The notes under the pieces: generated by a model
Told to the model about the DNA's origin: nothing
Database searches by the model: none
What the model saw: the letters and a program-made list of their open reading frames with translations, nothing else
In this document: positions 48,597 through 58,198 of the stretch, in pieces
Numbering within the stretch: position 1 is the stretch's first letter
Layout: every line of letters begins with the position of its first letter
Assembly (NCBI RefSeq): GCF_014652715.1
Contig: NZ_BMZI01000002.1
Location: 50,247 to 114,246, forward strand
From: Salinicola rhizosphaerae
GTDB taxonomy: Bacteria; Pseudomonadota; Gammaproteobacteria; Pseudomonadales; Halomonadaceae
Length of the DNA: 64,000 nt
Direction: 5' to 3'
Program-made: the position numbers and the translations under genes

Positions 48597-49534
48597 GCCT
48601 CGCCGTAGACCTCGGCCAGAATTTCGCCGGCCCCCTGATCCAGCAGCGACTCCGCCACCCGGATACCGAGCGCTTCCGGCTCCATCGCCGAGCCGCGACT
48701 CTCCGCTCTCAGCACGCGTGAGCCGTCAGGGTGGCCGACCAGACCACGCAGCCAGAGCGTGTCGCCACCGTTCTCGAGCACGGCATAGCCGCCGATCGGC
48801 ACCTGACAGCCACCATCGAGGCGAGTGTTCATCGCCCGTTCTGCGCGCACGCGAGTCGCCGAGGCCGCGTGGTCGAGCGGCGCCAACAACGCCACCAGCT
48901 CGGCGTCGTCATGACGACATTCGATGCCCAGCGCGCCTTGCCCGCAAGCCGGCAGGCTCTCTTCCGGCGTCAGCTCGACAGTGATGCGATCGGCCAGCTT
49001 CAGCCGCTGCAGACCGGTCGTGGCCAGAATGATCGCCTCGAAGTCGCCCGCGTCGAGCTTGCCCAGGCGGGTCTGGACATTGCCGCGCAGCGACAGCACT
49101 TCCAGATCCGGCCGCCGCGCGCTCACCTGCAGCCCTCGTCGCAGGCTCGAGGTGCCGACGCGCGCCCCCTGCGGGAGCTCGTCGAAACTCGAATAGGTGT
49201 TGGAGACGAAGGCGTCAGTCGGCGCCCCGCTTTCCAGAATGACCGACAGCCCCAACCCTTCCGGAAACTGCATCGGCACATCCTTCATCGAATGCACGGC
49301 GAGATCAGCGCGCCCGTCGAGCATCGCTTCCTCTAGCTCCTTGACGAACAGCGCCTTGCCGCCGATCTTCGCCAGCGGCGTATCGAGAATCTTGTCGCCG
49401 CGGGTGGACAGCGGTACCAGCTCGACCTGCAGATGCGGATGATGGCGCTCGAGCAGCGCCTTGACGTGTTCTGCCTGCCACAGCGCCAGCGCGCTCTTGC
49501 GGGTTGCGATTCTCAATCTGTTAGCGTCGAGCAC
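48593..49534 (-). CDS. hemC: porphobilinogen deaminase (GTG start)
   Basis: Polymerises four porphobilinogens into hydroxymethylbilane. Starting at the GTG at 49534 gives 313 residues, exactly the E. coli length. GGAG lies six bases upstream. Motifs: [24 protein letters not shown] (catalytic Asp85), and [13 protein letters not shown] with Cys243 that anchors the dipyrromethane cofactor. An in-frame extension to 49669 has no family resemblance and runs into the argH promoter region. It is first in the operon and divergent from argH. Confidence 0.97.
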   Translation of the reverse strand: MLDANRLRIATRKSALALWQAEHVKALLERHHPHLQVELVPLSTRGDKILDTPLAKIGGKALFVKELEEAMLDGRADLAVHSMKDVPMQFPEGLGLSVILESGAPTDAFVSNTYSSFDELPQGARVGTSSLRRGLQVSARRPDLEVLSLRGNVQTRLGKLDAGDFEAIILATTGLQRLKLADRITVELTPEESLPACGQGALGIECRHDDAELVALLAPLDHAASATRVRAERAMNTRLDGGCQVPIGGYAVLENGGDTLWLRGLVGHPDGSRVLRAESRGSAMEPEALGIRVAESLLDQGAGEILAEVYGEA

Positions 49535-49769
49535 GCCGATCTCCGGGTCGAGGGCGGCGCGTGCGGCGGTGTTCTCGATCGCTGCACGCCCAGCCGAATG
49601 AATGTTCGCGGTTCGCGAACCTTGCCAAGCATGATAAAGCAGTCGCCGAGCGAGGAAAAACCGCTCCACCGCCGCCGCCAGAGAGCGTCTCTATCCCCTG
49701 GCGGACTCTGATACACTCGACGCATCGTTTGACAACCCCTTCGCAACCCTTGGCAGAGTTCGATTTTCG

Positions 49770-51194
49770 ATGACGCAGGCTACCAATCAATCCTGGGGCG
49801 GACGCTTCAGCGAACCCACCGACGCATTCGTCGCCGCATTCACCGCTTCGATTGACTTCGACAAGCGTCTCTATCATCACGACATTCGCGGCTCGATCGC
49901 CCACGCGACGATGCTGGCACGCGTCGGCGTGCTGACCGAGGAGGAGCGTGATCGCATCATCGAGGGCCTGACCGAGATCGAGGCCGAGATCGAACGCGGT
50001 GAGGTCGAGTGGTCGGTCGCGCTGGAAGACATCCACATGAACGTGGAAGCGCGCCTGACCGACAAGATCGGCATCACCGGCAAGAAGCTTCACACCGGGC
50101 GTTCGCGCAACGATCAGATCGCCACAGATATCCGCCTTTACCTGCGTGACGAGATCGACGCGGTCGCCGCCGAACTCGCCCGACTGAGAAGCGGCCTCAT
50201 CGAGCTCGCCGATCGCGAAGCCGATACCATCATGCCCGGCTTCACGCATCTGCAGACGGCGCAGCCGGTCACCTTCGGCCATCACCTGCTAGCCTGGCAG
50301 GAGATGCTCGCGCGCGACCACGAACGCCTCTACGACTGTCGCAAACGCGTCAACGTGCTGCCGCTCGGCGCCGCGGCGCTGGCCGGCACCACCTATCCGA
50401 TCGACCGCCACGTCACCGCCGAGATGCTCGGCTTCTCGCGTCCGGCCGAAAACTCGCTGGATGCCGTCAGCGATCGCGACTTCGCGATCGAATTCACGGC
50501 GTTTGCCAGCATTCTCCTAATGCACCTCTCGCGCATGAGCGAAGAGATGGTGCTGTGGGCCAGCGCCCAGTTCGACTTCGTCGATCTGCCGGATCGCTTC
50601 TGCACCGGCTCCTCGATCATGCCGCAGAAGAAGAATCCGGACGTGCCGGAACTGGTACGCGGCAAGACCGGCCGTGTCTATGGTCATTTGATGAGCCTGC
50701 TGACGCTGATGAAATCCCAGCCGCTGGCCTATAACAAGGACAACCAGGAGGACAAGGAGCCGCTGTTCGATACGCTCGATACGGTCAAGGGCTGCCTGCG
50801 CGCCTTCGCCGACATGGCACCGGCGCTGGTGGCCAAGCCGGACAGCATGCTCGAAGCGGCGCGCCGGGGCTTCTCCACCGCCACCGACCTGGCCGACTAC
50901 CTGGTCAGGGCCGGTGTCGCCTTCCGCGATGCGCATGAAGTCGTCGGCAAGGCTGTTGCCTACGGTATCGAGCAGAAGAAGGATCTCTCCGAGATGTCGC
51001 TCGACGAGCTCAAGCGCTTCTCCACTGTCATCGATGCGGACGTCTTCGACGTCCTGACGCTGGAGGGCTCCGTTGCCGCCCGCAATCACATCGGCGGCAC
51101 CGCGCCGGATCAGGTTCGCGCCGCGGCACAACGCGCTCGCGAAGCGCTCGCAGCGCTGAATGGAGACAATCGTTCGGGAGGCGACCATGTCTGA
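49770..51194 (+). CDS. argH: argininosuccinate lyase
   Basis: Last step of arginine synthesis: argininosuccinate to arginine and fumarate. The 474-residue protein starts [20 protein letters not shown] and carries HTGRSRNDQ, the catalytic His in [17 protein letters not shown] and the fumarase-superfamily signature [12 protein letters not shown] (E. coli 457). It is divergent from hemC across 235 bp that include the 12-bp palindrome GGTTCGCGAACC (49610-49621). Its stop overlaps lptM by eight bases. Confidence 0.97.
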   Translation: MTQATNQSWGGRFSEPTDAFVAAFTASIDFDKRLYHHDIRGSIAHATMLARVGVLTEEERDRIIEGLTEIEAEIERGEVEWSVALEDIHMNVEARLTDKIGITGKKLHTGRSRNDQIATDIRLYLRDEIDAVAAELARLRSGLIELADREADTIMPGFTHLQTAQPVTFGHHLLAWQEMLARDHERLYDCRKRVNVLPLGAAALAGTTYPIDRHVTAEMLGFSRPAENSLDAVSDRDFAIEFTAFASILLMHLSRMSEEMVLWASAQFDFVDLPDRFCTGSSIMPQKKNPDVPELVRGKTGRVYGHLMSLLTLMKSQPLAYNKDNQEDKEPLFDTLDTVKGCLRAFADMAPALVAKPDSMLEAARRGFSTATDLADYLVRAGVAFRDAHEVVGKAVAYGIEQKKDLSEMSLDELKRFSTVIDADVFDVLTLEGSVAARNHIGGTAPDQVRAAAQRAREALAALNGDNRSGGDHV

Positions 51195-51468
51195 GAACTT
51201 TCGCACGCCGGCCATTCGGCTTGCCGCAGGGCTTTCGCTCTGCGCGCTAATGGCACTGTCGCTCGGCGGCTGCGGCCAGAAGGGACCGCTCTACGAACCG
51301 GGCGATAGCCAGTCGGCCAAGGCTTACGACCCTCAAGGCGCCTACGAGGAACGCGGCACCACGGGACAGGATGACTCGTCGGACTCGGCGACATCTTCCG
51401 ATGCCGGCGCGCCGCAGTCGACACCGATGCCCGCTGCCGAGCAGCCGAACGCCGAGGAGCTACCGTGA
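51187..51468 (+). CDS. lptM: LPS translocon maturation chaperone LptM (YifL/LppL)
   Basis: Small outer-membrane lipoprotein that helps LptDE mature. The 93 residues have a signal sequence with lipobox L-G-G-C (Cys29) followed by the family hallmark [10 protein letters not shown]. The remainder is acidic, Ser/Asp/Pro-rich and longer than in E. coli (67). GGGAGG precedes the ATG at 51187, which overlaps argH; its own stop overlaps lysA by four bases. Confidence 0.93.
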   Translation: MSENFRTPAIRLAAGLSLCALMALSLGGCGQKGPLYEPGDSQSAKAYDPQGAYEERGTTGQDDSSDSATSSDAGAPQSTPMPAAEQPNAEELP

Positions 51469-52745
51469 CGTTCGACGCCTTTCCCGAACGCGACGGCGTG
51501 CTCCACGCCGAAGCCATTCCGCTCGACCGCCTGGCGCGTGAGTACGGTACGCCTTGCTACGTCTACTCCCGGGCCGCGTTGACGCGCCACTTTCTCGCCT
51601 ACCGCGATGCGCTCGGCGAGATGCCGCATCTGATCTGCTACGCGCTGAAGGCCAACTCCAATCTGGCCGTGCTCGACGTGCTGGCACGACTCGGCGCCGG
51701 TTTCGACATCGTCTCCGTCGGTGAGCTGGAGCGGGTGATCGCCGCTGGCGGCGACCCCGCCAAGATCGTCTTCTCCGGCGTTGCCAAGCAGGCCGACGAG
51801 ATGGCACGCGCACTCGAGGTCGGCATCAAGTGCTTCAACGTCGAGTCACGCCCGGAGCTCGAACGCCTTGACCGGGTCGCCGCCGAGCGAGGCCAGGTCG
51901 CCAACGTCTCCATCCGCGTCAATCCGGATGTCGATGCCAAAACACATCCGTACATCTCCACCGGACTCAAGGCCAACAAGTTCGGCGTCGCCGCCGACGA
52001 GGTGTTCGAACTTTACGCCTGGGCCGCCGAACGTCCCAACCTCAAGGTCGTGGGGCTGGACTGCCACATCGGCTCCCAGTTGACCGAGCTGTCGCCCTAC
52101 CTCGATGCCCTCGACCGCCTGCTGGCGCTGATCGACCGGCTTGCCGATCACGGCATCGCCATCGAGCATCTCGATCTCGGCGGCGGCCTGGGCGTCACCT
52201 ACGCCGACGAGAAGCCACCGGCCGCCGGCGATTTCGTTAGTGCGGTGCGTGAGCGCCTGGCCGGGCGTGAGCTGACCCTGCTGCTGGAACCGGGACGCTC
52301 GATCGCCGCCAATGCCGGCCTGCTGCTGACGCGGATCGAGTACCTCAAACCGGGCGAGACCAAGAATTTCGCCATCGTCGATGCCGGCATGAACGATCTG
52401 ATTCGCCCCTCGCTCTACCAGGCGTGGCAGCGGATCGAGCGCGTCGACACCCGCGAACTGCGACAGAGCGCCCTCTACGATGTGGTCGGTCCAATCTGCG
52501 AAAGCGGCGATTTCCTCGGGCAGGCGCGCGAGCTGGCGGTAGCGGAAGGCGATCTTCTGGCGGTGCGATCCGCCGGCGCCTACGGTTTCGCCATGGCCTC
52601 GAACTACAATAGCCGCGGTCGGCCGCCTGAAGTGCTGGTCGACGGCGATGTCAGCCATCTGGTGCGCCAGCGCGAATCGGTCGCCTCGCTGTGGGCACTC
52701 GAATCGCGTCTACCGACAGCGTCGAGCCAGACGGAGCACGGCTGA
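51465..52745 (+). CDS. lysA: diaminopimelate decarboxylase (GTG start)
   Basis: PLP enzyme converting meso-diaminopimelate to L-lysine. The 426-residue fold type III protein has the PLP lysine in CYALKANSN (Lys62), HIGSQ, the phosphate loop [15 protein letters not shown] and CESGDFLGQ (E. coli 420). GTG at 51465 has GAGGAG upstream and overlaps the lptM stop. dapF, which makes its substrate, starts on the last base of its stop codon. Confidence 0.97.
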   Translation: MTFDAFPERDGVLHAEAIPLDRLAREYGTPCYVYSRAALTRHFLAYRDALGEMPHLICYALKANSNLAVLDVLARLGAGFDIVSVGELERVIAAGGDPAKIVFSGVAKQADEMARALEVGIKCFNVESRPELERLDRVAAERGQVANVSIRVNPDVDAKTHPYISTGLKANKFGVAADEVFELYAWAAERPNLKVVGLDCHIGSQLTELSPYLDALDRLLALIDRLADHGIAIEHLDLGGGLGVTYADEKPPAAGDFVSAVRERLAGRELTLLLEPGRSIAANAGLLLTRIEYLKPGETKNFAIVDAGMNDLIRPSLYQAWQRIERVDTRELRQSALYDVVGPICESGDFLGQARELAVAEGDLLAVRSAGAYGFAMASNYNSRGRPPEVLVDGDVSHLVRQRESVASLWALESRLPTASSQTEHG

Positions 52746-53578
52746 TGCTGCTGAACTTCACCAAGATGCACGGCCTCGGCAATGACTTCATGGTCGTCGA
52801 CCTTATCAGCCAGCGCGCGCATCTGCGCGACGACCAGATCCGTCAGCTCGCCGATCGCCATTTCGGCATCGGTTTCGATCAGCTACTGCTGGTCGAACCG
52901 CCGCGTCAGCCTGACATGGACTTCCGCTACCGGATCTTCAACGCCGATGGCGGCGAGGTCGAGAACTGCGGCAACGGCGCGCGCTGCTTCGCGCGTTTCG
53001 TGATCGATCAGCGCCTGACCCACAAGCGCGAGTTCAAGGTCGAGACGCTGGGCGGGCCGCTGACGCTCAAGGTCGATGAGGACGATCGGGTGCGCGTCGA
53101 TATGGGGGCGCCCCGTTTCGGCCCGGCGGCGATTCCATTCGTCGCCGACCGTGACCAGCCACTGCATCGCATCGATCTCGACGGCCAGGCGCTCGAGCTC
53201 TCCGTCGCCTCGATGGGCAATCCGCACGCCGTGCTGCAGGTCGACGATGTCGATATGGCGCCGGTCGAGACACTGGGGCCGCGGATTCAGCAGCACCCGA
53301 GTTTTCCGCGTCAGGCCAACGTCGGCTTCATGCAGATCGACTCGCCCCACGCCATTCGCCTGCGCGTGTTCGAACGCGGCAGCGGCGAGACGCTCGCCTG
53401 CGGCACCGGCGCTTGTGCGGCAGTTGCCTGCGGCATCCGCCGCGGGCTGCTGCAGAGCCCGGTGGAGGTCGAGCTGCGTGGCGGACGACTGACTCTGGAA
53501 TGGCCGGGCGGCGAAACGCCAATGATCATGACCGGCCCGGCGGAGCGCGTCTTCGAAGGACGCATCGCGCTGAGCTGA
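52745..53578 (+). CDS. dapF: diaminopimelate epimerase
   Basis: Interconverts LL- and meso-diaminopimelate without cofactor. The 277 residues (E. coli 274) have the two catalytic cysteines in [17 protein letters not shown] (Cys75) and [12 protein letters not shown] (near residue 220), plus [12 protein letters not shown] at the start. The ATG shares one base with the lysA TGA (TGATG). The operon's next gene is displaced by a MITE-like insertion 75 bp downstream. Confidence 0.97.
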   Translation: MLLNFTKMHGLGNDFMVVDLISQRAHLRDDQIRQLADRHFGIGFDQLLLVEPPRQPDMDFRYRIFNADGGEVENCGNGARCFARFVIDQRLTHKREFKVETLGGPLTLKVDEDDRVRVDMGAPRFGPAAIPFVADRDQPLHRIDLDGQALELSVASMGNPHAVLQVDDVDMAPVETLGPRIQQHPSFPRQANVGFMQIDSPHAIRLRVFERGSGETLACGTGACAAVACGIRRGLLQSPVEVELRGGRLTLEWPGGETPMIMTGPAERVFEGRIALS

Positions 53579-53653
53579 CAACCGGATCACCAGAGACTGA
53601 AACTGAACTACCAGAGAAAGTCAGCCGGCGGCCAGCCGACCGACCACAATAAA

Positions 53654-53826
53654 GGAAACGCTGAATAAATCGACGAGAGAGATAACCGGGGCGGCGTTCC
53701 GCCGCAAGGCGCATGGAGCACAGAACACGAGACATAACATGAGGTTAGGCGAGTGTCGATCGGACTGGCGCCCCAGCACCACGCAACGCAGCGATTCGCT
53801 AGCGCAGACATTTATGCAGCGTTTCC
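53654..53826. mobile_element. MITE-like element, IS5-type ends, 4-bp TSD
   Basis: A 173-bp non-coding element with 17-bp terminal inverted repeats: left GGAAACGCTGAATAAAT (53654-53670), right its complement with one mismatch (53810-53826). It is flanked by the direct repeat TAAA (53650-53653 and 53827-53830). The ends resemble IS5-group termini (GGAA...GAATAA) and the 4-bp duplication fits. An internal GC hairpin (GCGGC/GCCGC, 53691-53705) is present. No transposase; it would need one from a full element elsewhere. The rest of the 357-bp dapF-DUF484 gap holds only the DUF484 ribosome site. Confidence 0.78.
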
Positions 53827-53935
53827 TAAACGCGACGACTGACAAGTCGCGAAGCCAGGATCGACAGGAGTCCGCTCACGATCTCCCACGCGGCATCGTG
53901 AACGGCCTCCCAGGGACAACCAGGAGAATCACATC

Positions 53936-54676
53936 ATGCCTAGTGCCCGGGCTCCCGAGCCGCGCCAGACACTCGACCCCGATCGGGTTGCCGAGTGGCT
54001 GGCACAGCACACCGATTTCTTCGTCGGGCGTGAGGGGCTGCTGCAGCAGCTGAAGGTGCCACATCCCCACATTCCTGGCGCCGTCTCGCTGCTCGAGCGG
54101 CTGGTGCTCGACCTGCGTCGACGCGCCGAAGATGCGGAATGGCGCCTCGAGAATCTGCTCGAGTCGGCGCGCTACAACGAAGCCCAGTACCGACGCACGC
54201 GGGAGCTGGTGCTCGGCCTGATCGAGGCCGAAGATGCCGACTCTCTCGCCCAGGCGCTGGCGACGCAGCTCTCGGAACGCTTCCGCACGCAGGCCATCGG
54301 CCTGTGGCTGGAGGCGGAACCCGAAAGCCACGCCGCACCGCGTCACCCGGCCGACTGGCAGCCGCCACGGTTCGTGCTCACCGACGACGCCCGCCAGCGC
54401 CTGGAACTGCTGCTCAACGAGCAGACCAGTCGCTGCACGACGCTCGATCGTGACGAGTGGCAGGCGCTGCTGCCCCAGTGCGAGGCACCGGCAGCCTCAG
54501 GCTCCTGTGCCATCACCCGGCTCACGCAGGGGGAGTCGCTGGGCTACCTGATTCTCGCCAGCCATGATGGCGAGCACTTCCGGGCCACGCTGGATACGCT
54601 GTTTACCGAGTATCTGGGCGAGGTGGTCAGCCGCCTGCTCAAGCGTGCCGAGGGCCCCCGTGCAGGCCGCGCTTGA
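53936..54676 (+). CDS. DUF484 family protein (YigA-like)
   Basis: A 246-residue protein of the DUF484 family: N-terminal helix LDPDRVAEWLAQHTDFFVGREGLLQQLKVPHP, a coiled coil (SLLERLVLDLRRRAEDAEWRLENLLESARYNEAQYRR) and a GAF-like C-domain (SCAITRLTQGESLGYLILAS). Biochemical function unknown. It lies between dapF and xerC as in E. coli (yigA). AGGAG precedes the ATG. The MITE separates it from dapF, so it may now depend on a promoter in or after the element. Confidence 0.92.
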   Translation: MPSARAPEPRQTLDPDRVAEWLAQHTDFFVGREGLLQQLKVPHPHIPGAVSLLERLVLDLRRRAEDAEWRLENLLESARYNEAQYRRTRELVLGLIEAEDADSLAQALATQLSERFRTQAIGLWLEAEPESHAAPRHPADWQPPRFVLTDDARQRLELLLNEQTSRCTTLDRDEWQALLPQCEAPAASGSCAITRLTQGESLGYLILASHDGEHFRATLDTLFTEYLGEVVSRLLKRAEGPRAGRA

Positions 54677-55562
54677 CGCCTTTCTTCGTCGACTGGCGCA
54701 GCGCGCCAGCCCGGCGACCGTGGACGCCTATCGGCGCGACATCCAGACGCTGATCGACTATCTGCAGACGCAGGAGGTCGTCGCCTGGCACGAACTCGAT
54801 GTCACCCTGCTCAGACGCTTCCTGGCCCATGAGCGTACGCGCGGACTGGCGCCGCGCACGCTCGCCCGGCGCCGGGCGGCGCTGTCGCGCTTCGCCGATT
54901 CACTGGTCAATGTCGGCGAACTCGATCACAACCCCGTGCAGTTGACCCAGGCACCGCGTCAGCCACGCCACCTGCCGAGCCCCGTGGATGTCGACCAGCT
55001 CGGCCGTTTTCTCGACACGCCCCACGACGGCGAGCCGCTCGACCTGCGCGATCAGGCAATGCTGGAACTCTTCTACTCCTGCGGGCTGCGGCTGGCCGAA
55101 CTCGCCGCCATGGATCTCGGAAACCTGGACGCCCATCACGTGCGCGTGCTCGGCAAGGGGGGCAAACCACGTCAGGTGCCGTTGGGGCGGCGCGCGGCGA
55201 GCGCGATTCACGACTGGCTCGGCGTTCGCAGCGCGCTGACAGGCGGCGACGAGAAGGCCCTGTTCGTCGGTCAACACGGACGCCGGCTCGGTCATCGGGC
55301 GATCCAGCTGCGCCTGGCCGACACCGCCAGGCGGCGCGGGCTGCCGGAGCACCTGCACCCGCACCGGCTGCGCCACTCATTTGCCAGTCATCTGCTGGAA
55401 TCCAGCCAGGATCTGCGCGCGGTCCAGGAGCTGCTCGGCCACGCCAACCTCGCCACGACGCAGGTCTACACCCGGCTCGACTGGCAGCAGCTCGCCGAGG
55501 TCTACGACAAGGCCCACCCTCGCGCCCGGCGCAAGCCGGCATCCTCAACCGACGAGAGCTAG
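54660..55562 (+). CDS. xerC: tyrosine recombinase XerC (GTG start)
   Basis: Partner of XerD in resolving chromosome dimers at dif. The 300-residue protein has an N-terminal SAM-like core-binding domain (about 1-90) and the catalytic domain with Arg144 (SCGLRLAEL), the lysine of GKGGKPR, HPHRLRHSFASHLLE and the tyrosine nucleophile in TTQVYTRLD. GTG at 54660 overlaps the end of the DUF484 gene by 17 bases; the start gives E. coli-like length (298). Confidence 0.96.
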   Translation: MQAALDAFLRRLAQRASPATVDAYRRDIQTLIDYLQTQEVVAWHELDVTLLRRFLAHERTRGLAPRTLARRRAALSRFADSLVNVGELDHNPVQLTQAPRQPRHLPSPVDVDQLGRFLDTPHDGEPLDLRDQAMLELFYSCGLRLAELAAMDLGNLDAHHVRVLGKGGKPRQVPLGRRAASAIHDWLGVRSALTGGDEKALFVGQHGRRLGHRAIQLRLADTARRRGLPEHLHPHRLRHSFASHLLESSQDLRAVQELLGHANLATTQVYTRLDWQQLAEVYDKAHPRARRKPASSTDES

Positions 55563-55589
55563 GCTCTGCCCAGGAACGGAGAAAGTGAC

Positions 55590-56318
55590 ATGCCGCTCGA
55601 TGCGATCACCTTCGACCTCGACGACACGCTGTGGCACAACGGCCCGGTGATGGCCGAAGCCGAGCCCGGTCACTATCGCTGGCTGGTGGAGCAGATCGAC
55701 GCGCGCCCCGATGCCGACGGCCGCTCGCTGGCCCAGGCGTTTCCGCTGGAGGCCTATCAGCAGGTGCGGGCCTCGCTGATGCAGCGCTTCCCCTTAAGTC
55801 GCGGCGATCATAGCTGGATTCGCGAACGCGCGATGTTCGAGCTTTTGCGCGAGCATGGCCTGAGTGAGACCGAGGCGACGCGCTGGGCTACGCTCGGCTT
55901 CGAGCAGTTCATGAGCCTGCGCCACGCCATCGACGTCCACCCCGAAGTCGCCCCGATGTTCGATGCCTGGGCGCGGCGCTATCGACTCGGCGTGATTACG
56001 AACGGCAACGTCGATGTCGGCCGGCTGGCGCTCGATCATCATTTCGACGCGATCATCCTCGCCGGCGAGATGCACGCGCCGAAGCCCGACACACGCCCCT
56101 TCCTCTCCGCCGTCTTTCAGCTCGGCACCGTACCTCATCGCGCCCTCCACGTTGGCGACAACTGGGAAGAGGACGTGCTCGGCGCCCATCGACTCGGGAT
56201 GCATGCCGTCTGGATCGACGCCAAGAACGAAGGCGAGCGCGAACTACCGCCGCGTGTACACCGCGTCACGCATGTGCGGGAGCTGCCGGAGATCGTGGCG
56301 TGGCTGGACGGTCGATAG
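55590..56318 (+). CDS. yigB: HAD-family phosphatase YigB
   Basis: HAD hydrolase of 242 residues (E. coli 238) with motif I FDLDDTLW, motif II VITNGN, motif III lysine in HAPKPDTRPF and motif IV GDNWEEDVLGA. E. coli YigB dephosphorylates the riboflavin intermediate 5-amino-6-(5-phosphoribitylamino)uracil. It follows xerC as in E. coli. GGAG lies upstream of the ATG. It is the last gene of the argH-yigB run. Confidence 0.94.
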   Translation: MPLDAITFDLDDTLWHNGPVMAEAEPGHYRWLVEQIDARPDADGRSLAQAFPLEAYQQVRASLMQRFPLSRGDHSWIRERAMFELLREHGLSETEATRWATLGFEQFMSLRHAIDVHPEVAPMFDAWARRYRLGVITNGNVDVGRLALDHHFDAIILAGEMHAPKPDTRPFLSAVFQLGTVPHRALHVGDNWEEDVLGAHRLGMHAVWIDAKNEGERELPPRVHRVTHVRELPEIVAWLDGR

Positions 56319-56368
56319 CAGTTACCCTGTACAAGTTGTCGCCACCTGAATTAGCCGGCCCTTGCCTT

Positions 56369-56388
56369 AGTAATGCAATTGCATTACT
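56369..56388. promoter_or_regulatory. 20-bp perfect palindrome upstream of prlF-yhaV
   Basis: AGTAATGCAATTGCATTACT is its own reverse complement. It lies 43 bp before the prlF start. Antitoxins of this kind repress their own operon, so this is the likely PrlF operator. Confidence 0.65.
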
Positions 56389-56430
56389 TTGGAGTCCGCG
56401 CTACGCATTGCTCGATAAGAGGGCGTCACC

Positions 56431-56775
56431 ATGACTATCGAATTCATGCCCAATGAAGCCGACTCCACGCTGACGGAACGATATCAGACGACAGTACCGG
56501 CTCCAGTGCGCAAGGCCCTGCAGCTCAAGCGTCGAGACCGCATCCATTATTCGATCCGTAGTAACGGTGAAGTGGTACTTACTCGCGCTGAGGAACCGCC
56601 GGCTGCCGATCCCGTCATCACCAGTTTTCTCCATTTTCTGCAAAGCGACATGCAAAAAAACCCGGAGAATCTGCGATTCTTGACGACCGCGACCCTGGCA
56701 GAAGCTCAGCGACTGACAGCGAATATCGAAGTCGACCTCGATGAGAAGCTGCCAGAGGACGACGATGACGTCTAA
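56431..56775 (+). CDS. prlF: antitoxin PrlF (AbrB/SpoVT swapped-hairpin type)
   Basis: Antitoxin and autorepressor of the PrlF-YhaV type II system. The 114-residue protein (E. coli 111) has an AbrB-like DNA-binding region (ADSTLTERYQTTVPAPVRKALQLKRRDRIHYSI) and an acidic C-terminal part (NIEVDLDEKLPEDDDD) that binds the toxin. It overlaps yhaV by 11 bases. GC content is visibly lower than in flanking core genes, consistent with acquisition. Confidence 0.92.
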   Translation: MTIEFMPNEADSTLTERYQTTVPAPVRKALQLKRRDRIHYSIRSNGEVVLTRAEEPPAADPVITSFLHFLQSDMQKNPENLRFLTTATLAEAQRLTANIEVDLDEKLPEDDDDV

Positions 56776-57244
56776 CCCGCTGGTCGTTAACGGTTGGACC
56801 CTTCTTGCCCACCCGCTATTTCTCGACCAAGTCGCAACGCTCACCGATCGCGTTGCGCGATTGGCGAATAAACATCCTGCCGAATACCACAGTCGGCCGG
56901 CAGCCAAACGCTTGGCAGCGATCATCAAATTGGCAACTCGAGATATTCCCCACGACCCGGCCAGTCCGGACTATCGGCAGGGAAAAACGTTGGGCTCAGA
57001 TTACACGCACTGGCGCAGAGCCAAGTTCTATCAGCAGTATCGGCTGTTTTTCCGCTACGATCTCAAAAGCAGGGTCATCATTTACGCTTGGGTCAATGAT
57101 GAAAGCACGAAGCGCGCGTTCGAGAGTAAACACGATGCTTACGCGACTTTTGCCAAGATGCTGGCTAGTGGCAATCCTCCCGATAGCTGGCAAATGCTAT
57201 ATCGAATGGCCTCCGCCATGAGCGGCTCCGCATTCAGCGAGTAG
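56765..57244 (+). CDS. yhaV: toxin YhaV (RelE-fold ribonuclease)
   Basis: Ribosome-associated ribonuclease toxin, neutralised by PrlF. The 159 residues (E. coli 154) show the family features VVNGWTLLAHPLFLDQV, HPAEYHSRPAAKRLAAI, DYTHWRRAKFYQQYRLFFRYD and IIYAWVNDE. The ATG at 56765 has GAGG six bases upstream and lies inside prlF, so expression is coupled. The pair sits between yigB and engB with no other mobile sequence recognisable. Confidence 0.92.
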   Translation: MTSNPLVVNGWTLLAHPLFLDQVATLTDRVARLANKHPAEYHSRPAAKRLAAIIKLATRDIPHDPASPDYRQGKTLGSDYTHWRRAKFYQQYRLFFRYDLKSRVIIYAWVNDESTKRAFESKHDAYATFAKMLASGNPPDSWQMLYRMASAMSGSAFSE

Positions 57245-57285
57245 CACTGCAACAAGCGTTGCGTCACAAGTCCTGGCGTCGAGGC

Positions 57286-57906
57286 TCAACGCGAGGCCAT
57301 CCACCGATCCATCACCGCGTAGGCCTGATCCAGCCCCTGACGCTTGAGCGACGAGAAGAGCTGCACGCTGACGAGATCCTCCCACTCGGCCAGCTGACGC
57401 TTGACCTGCTGCAGCGAGGCCTTGGCCGGTCCCTGTTTCAGCTTGTCTGCCTTGGTCAGCAGGATGTGGACCGGTAGCTGGCGATCATCGGCAAGCTCGA
57501 GCAGCTGCACGTCGAAGTCGCTCAGCGGATGACGCACATCCATCAGCAGAATCAGCCCGGCAAGGCTGTAACGGCGTCTCAGATAGTCGGCGAGGTGGCT
57601 CTGCCACTCCTTCTTCATCGCCTCCGGCACCTTGGCATAGCCGTAGCCCGGCAGGTCGACCAGGCGCCGGCGCTCGTCGTTCTCCAGCGCAAAGAAGTTG
57701 ATCAGCTGGGTGCGCCCCGGCGTCTTCGAGGTTCGGGCTAACGCCTTCTGCTGTGTCAGCGCGTTGATCGCGCTGGATTTACCCGCATTGGAACGCCCGG
57801 CGAACGCGATCTCGACACCGTCATCCGCGGGGCACTGAGCCAGTTTGGGTGCGCTGATCACGAAACGCGCCGTCTGATAGTTGAGGCGGGGAGATGTCGA
57901 GGTCAT
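57286..57906 (-). CDS. engB: ribosome biogenesis GTPase EngB (YsxC/YihA)
   Basis: Essential GTPase of 50S assembly. From the ATG at 57906 it is 206 residues (E. coli 210), with P-loop GRSNAGKSS (37-45), [14 protein letters not shown] (switch I), [10 protein letters not shown] (G3), LLTKADKL (G4) and SSLKRQG (G5 region). The longer in-frame start at 58008 is not supported: its extra residues have no family resemblance. Divergent from dsbA. Confidence 0.95.
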   Translation of the reverse strand: MTSTSPRLNYQTARFVISAPKLAQCPADDGVEIAFAGRSNAGKSSAINALTQQKALARTSKTPGRTQLINFFALENDERRRLVDLPGYGYAKVPEAMKKEWQSHLADYLRRRYSLAGLILLMDVRHPLSDFDVQLLELADDRQLPVHILLTKADKLKQGPAKASLQQVKRQLAEWEDLVSVQLFSSLKRQGLDQAYAVMDRWMASR

Positions 57907-58124
57907 GGCAAACTCGATTGAGCGATGGGGAGCGGGACGGGCCGCAGTGTAGCACGCGCCATCCAATGACCGCGCCAGGCGGGATGACGAAGGCTGTGAG
58001 CACTTCAACGCTTTTCAAGCGCGTGGCGGCACGCTAGCCTCGAAGGAGCCGATAGCAGGCTAGTCATTCCCGCGCGTCGTGGCGCTGCCTGTCAGGCGGG
58101 GAACCGGAGTGCCCAATGACACTC

Positions 58125-58156
58125 CAAAGCGTGTAGTCTGTCATCAACACGCTTTG
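58125..58156. promoter_or_regulatory. inverted repeat upstream of dsbA
   Basis: CAAAGCGTGT (58125-58134) and ACACGCTTTG (58147-58156) are perfect inverted 10-mers with a 12-base spacer, 42 bases before the dsbA start. It may be an operator or a 5'-UTR hairpin. The rest of the 292-bp engB-dsbA gap shows no gene. Confidence 0.4.
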
Positions 58157-58198
58157 CACGCATCGCAAGCCTTCGAGAACCTTCAGGAGCAGTAACGC

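Noticed and set aside
49535-49669. 45-residue N-terminal extension of hemC
   Set aside because: Lies in the argH/hemC promoter region, lacks family resemblance, and the GTG at 49534 has a good ribosome site and gives the standard length.
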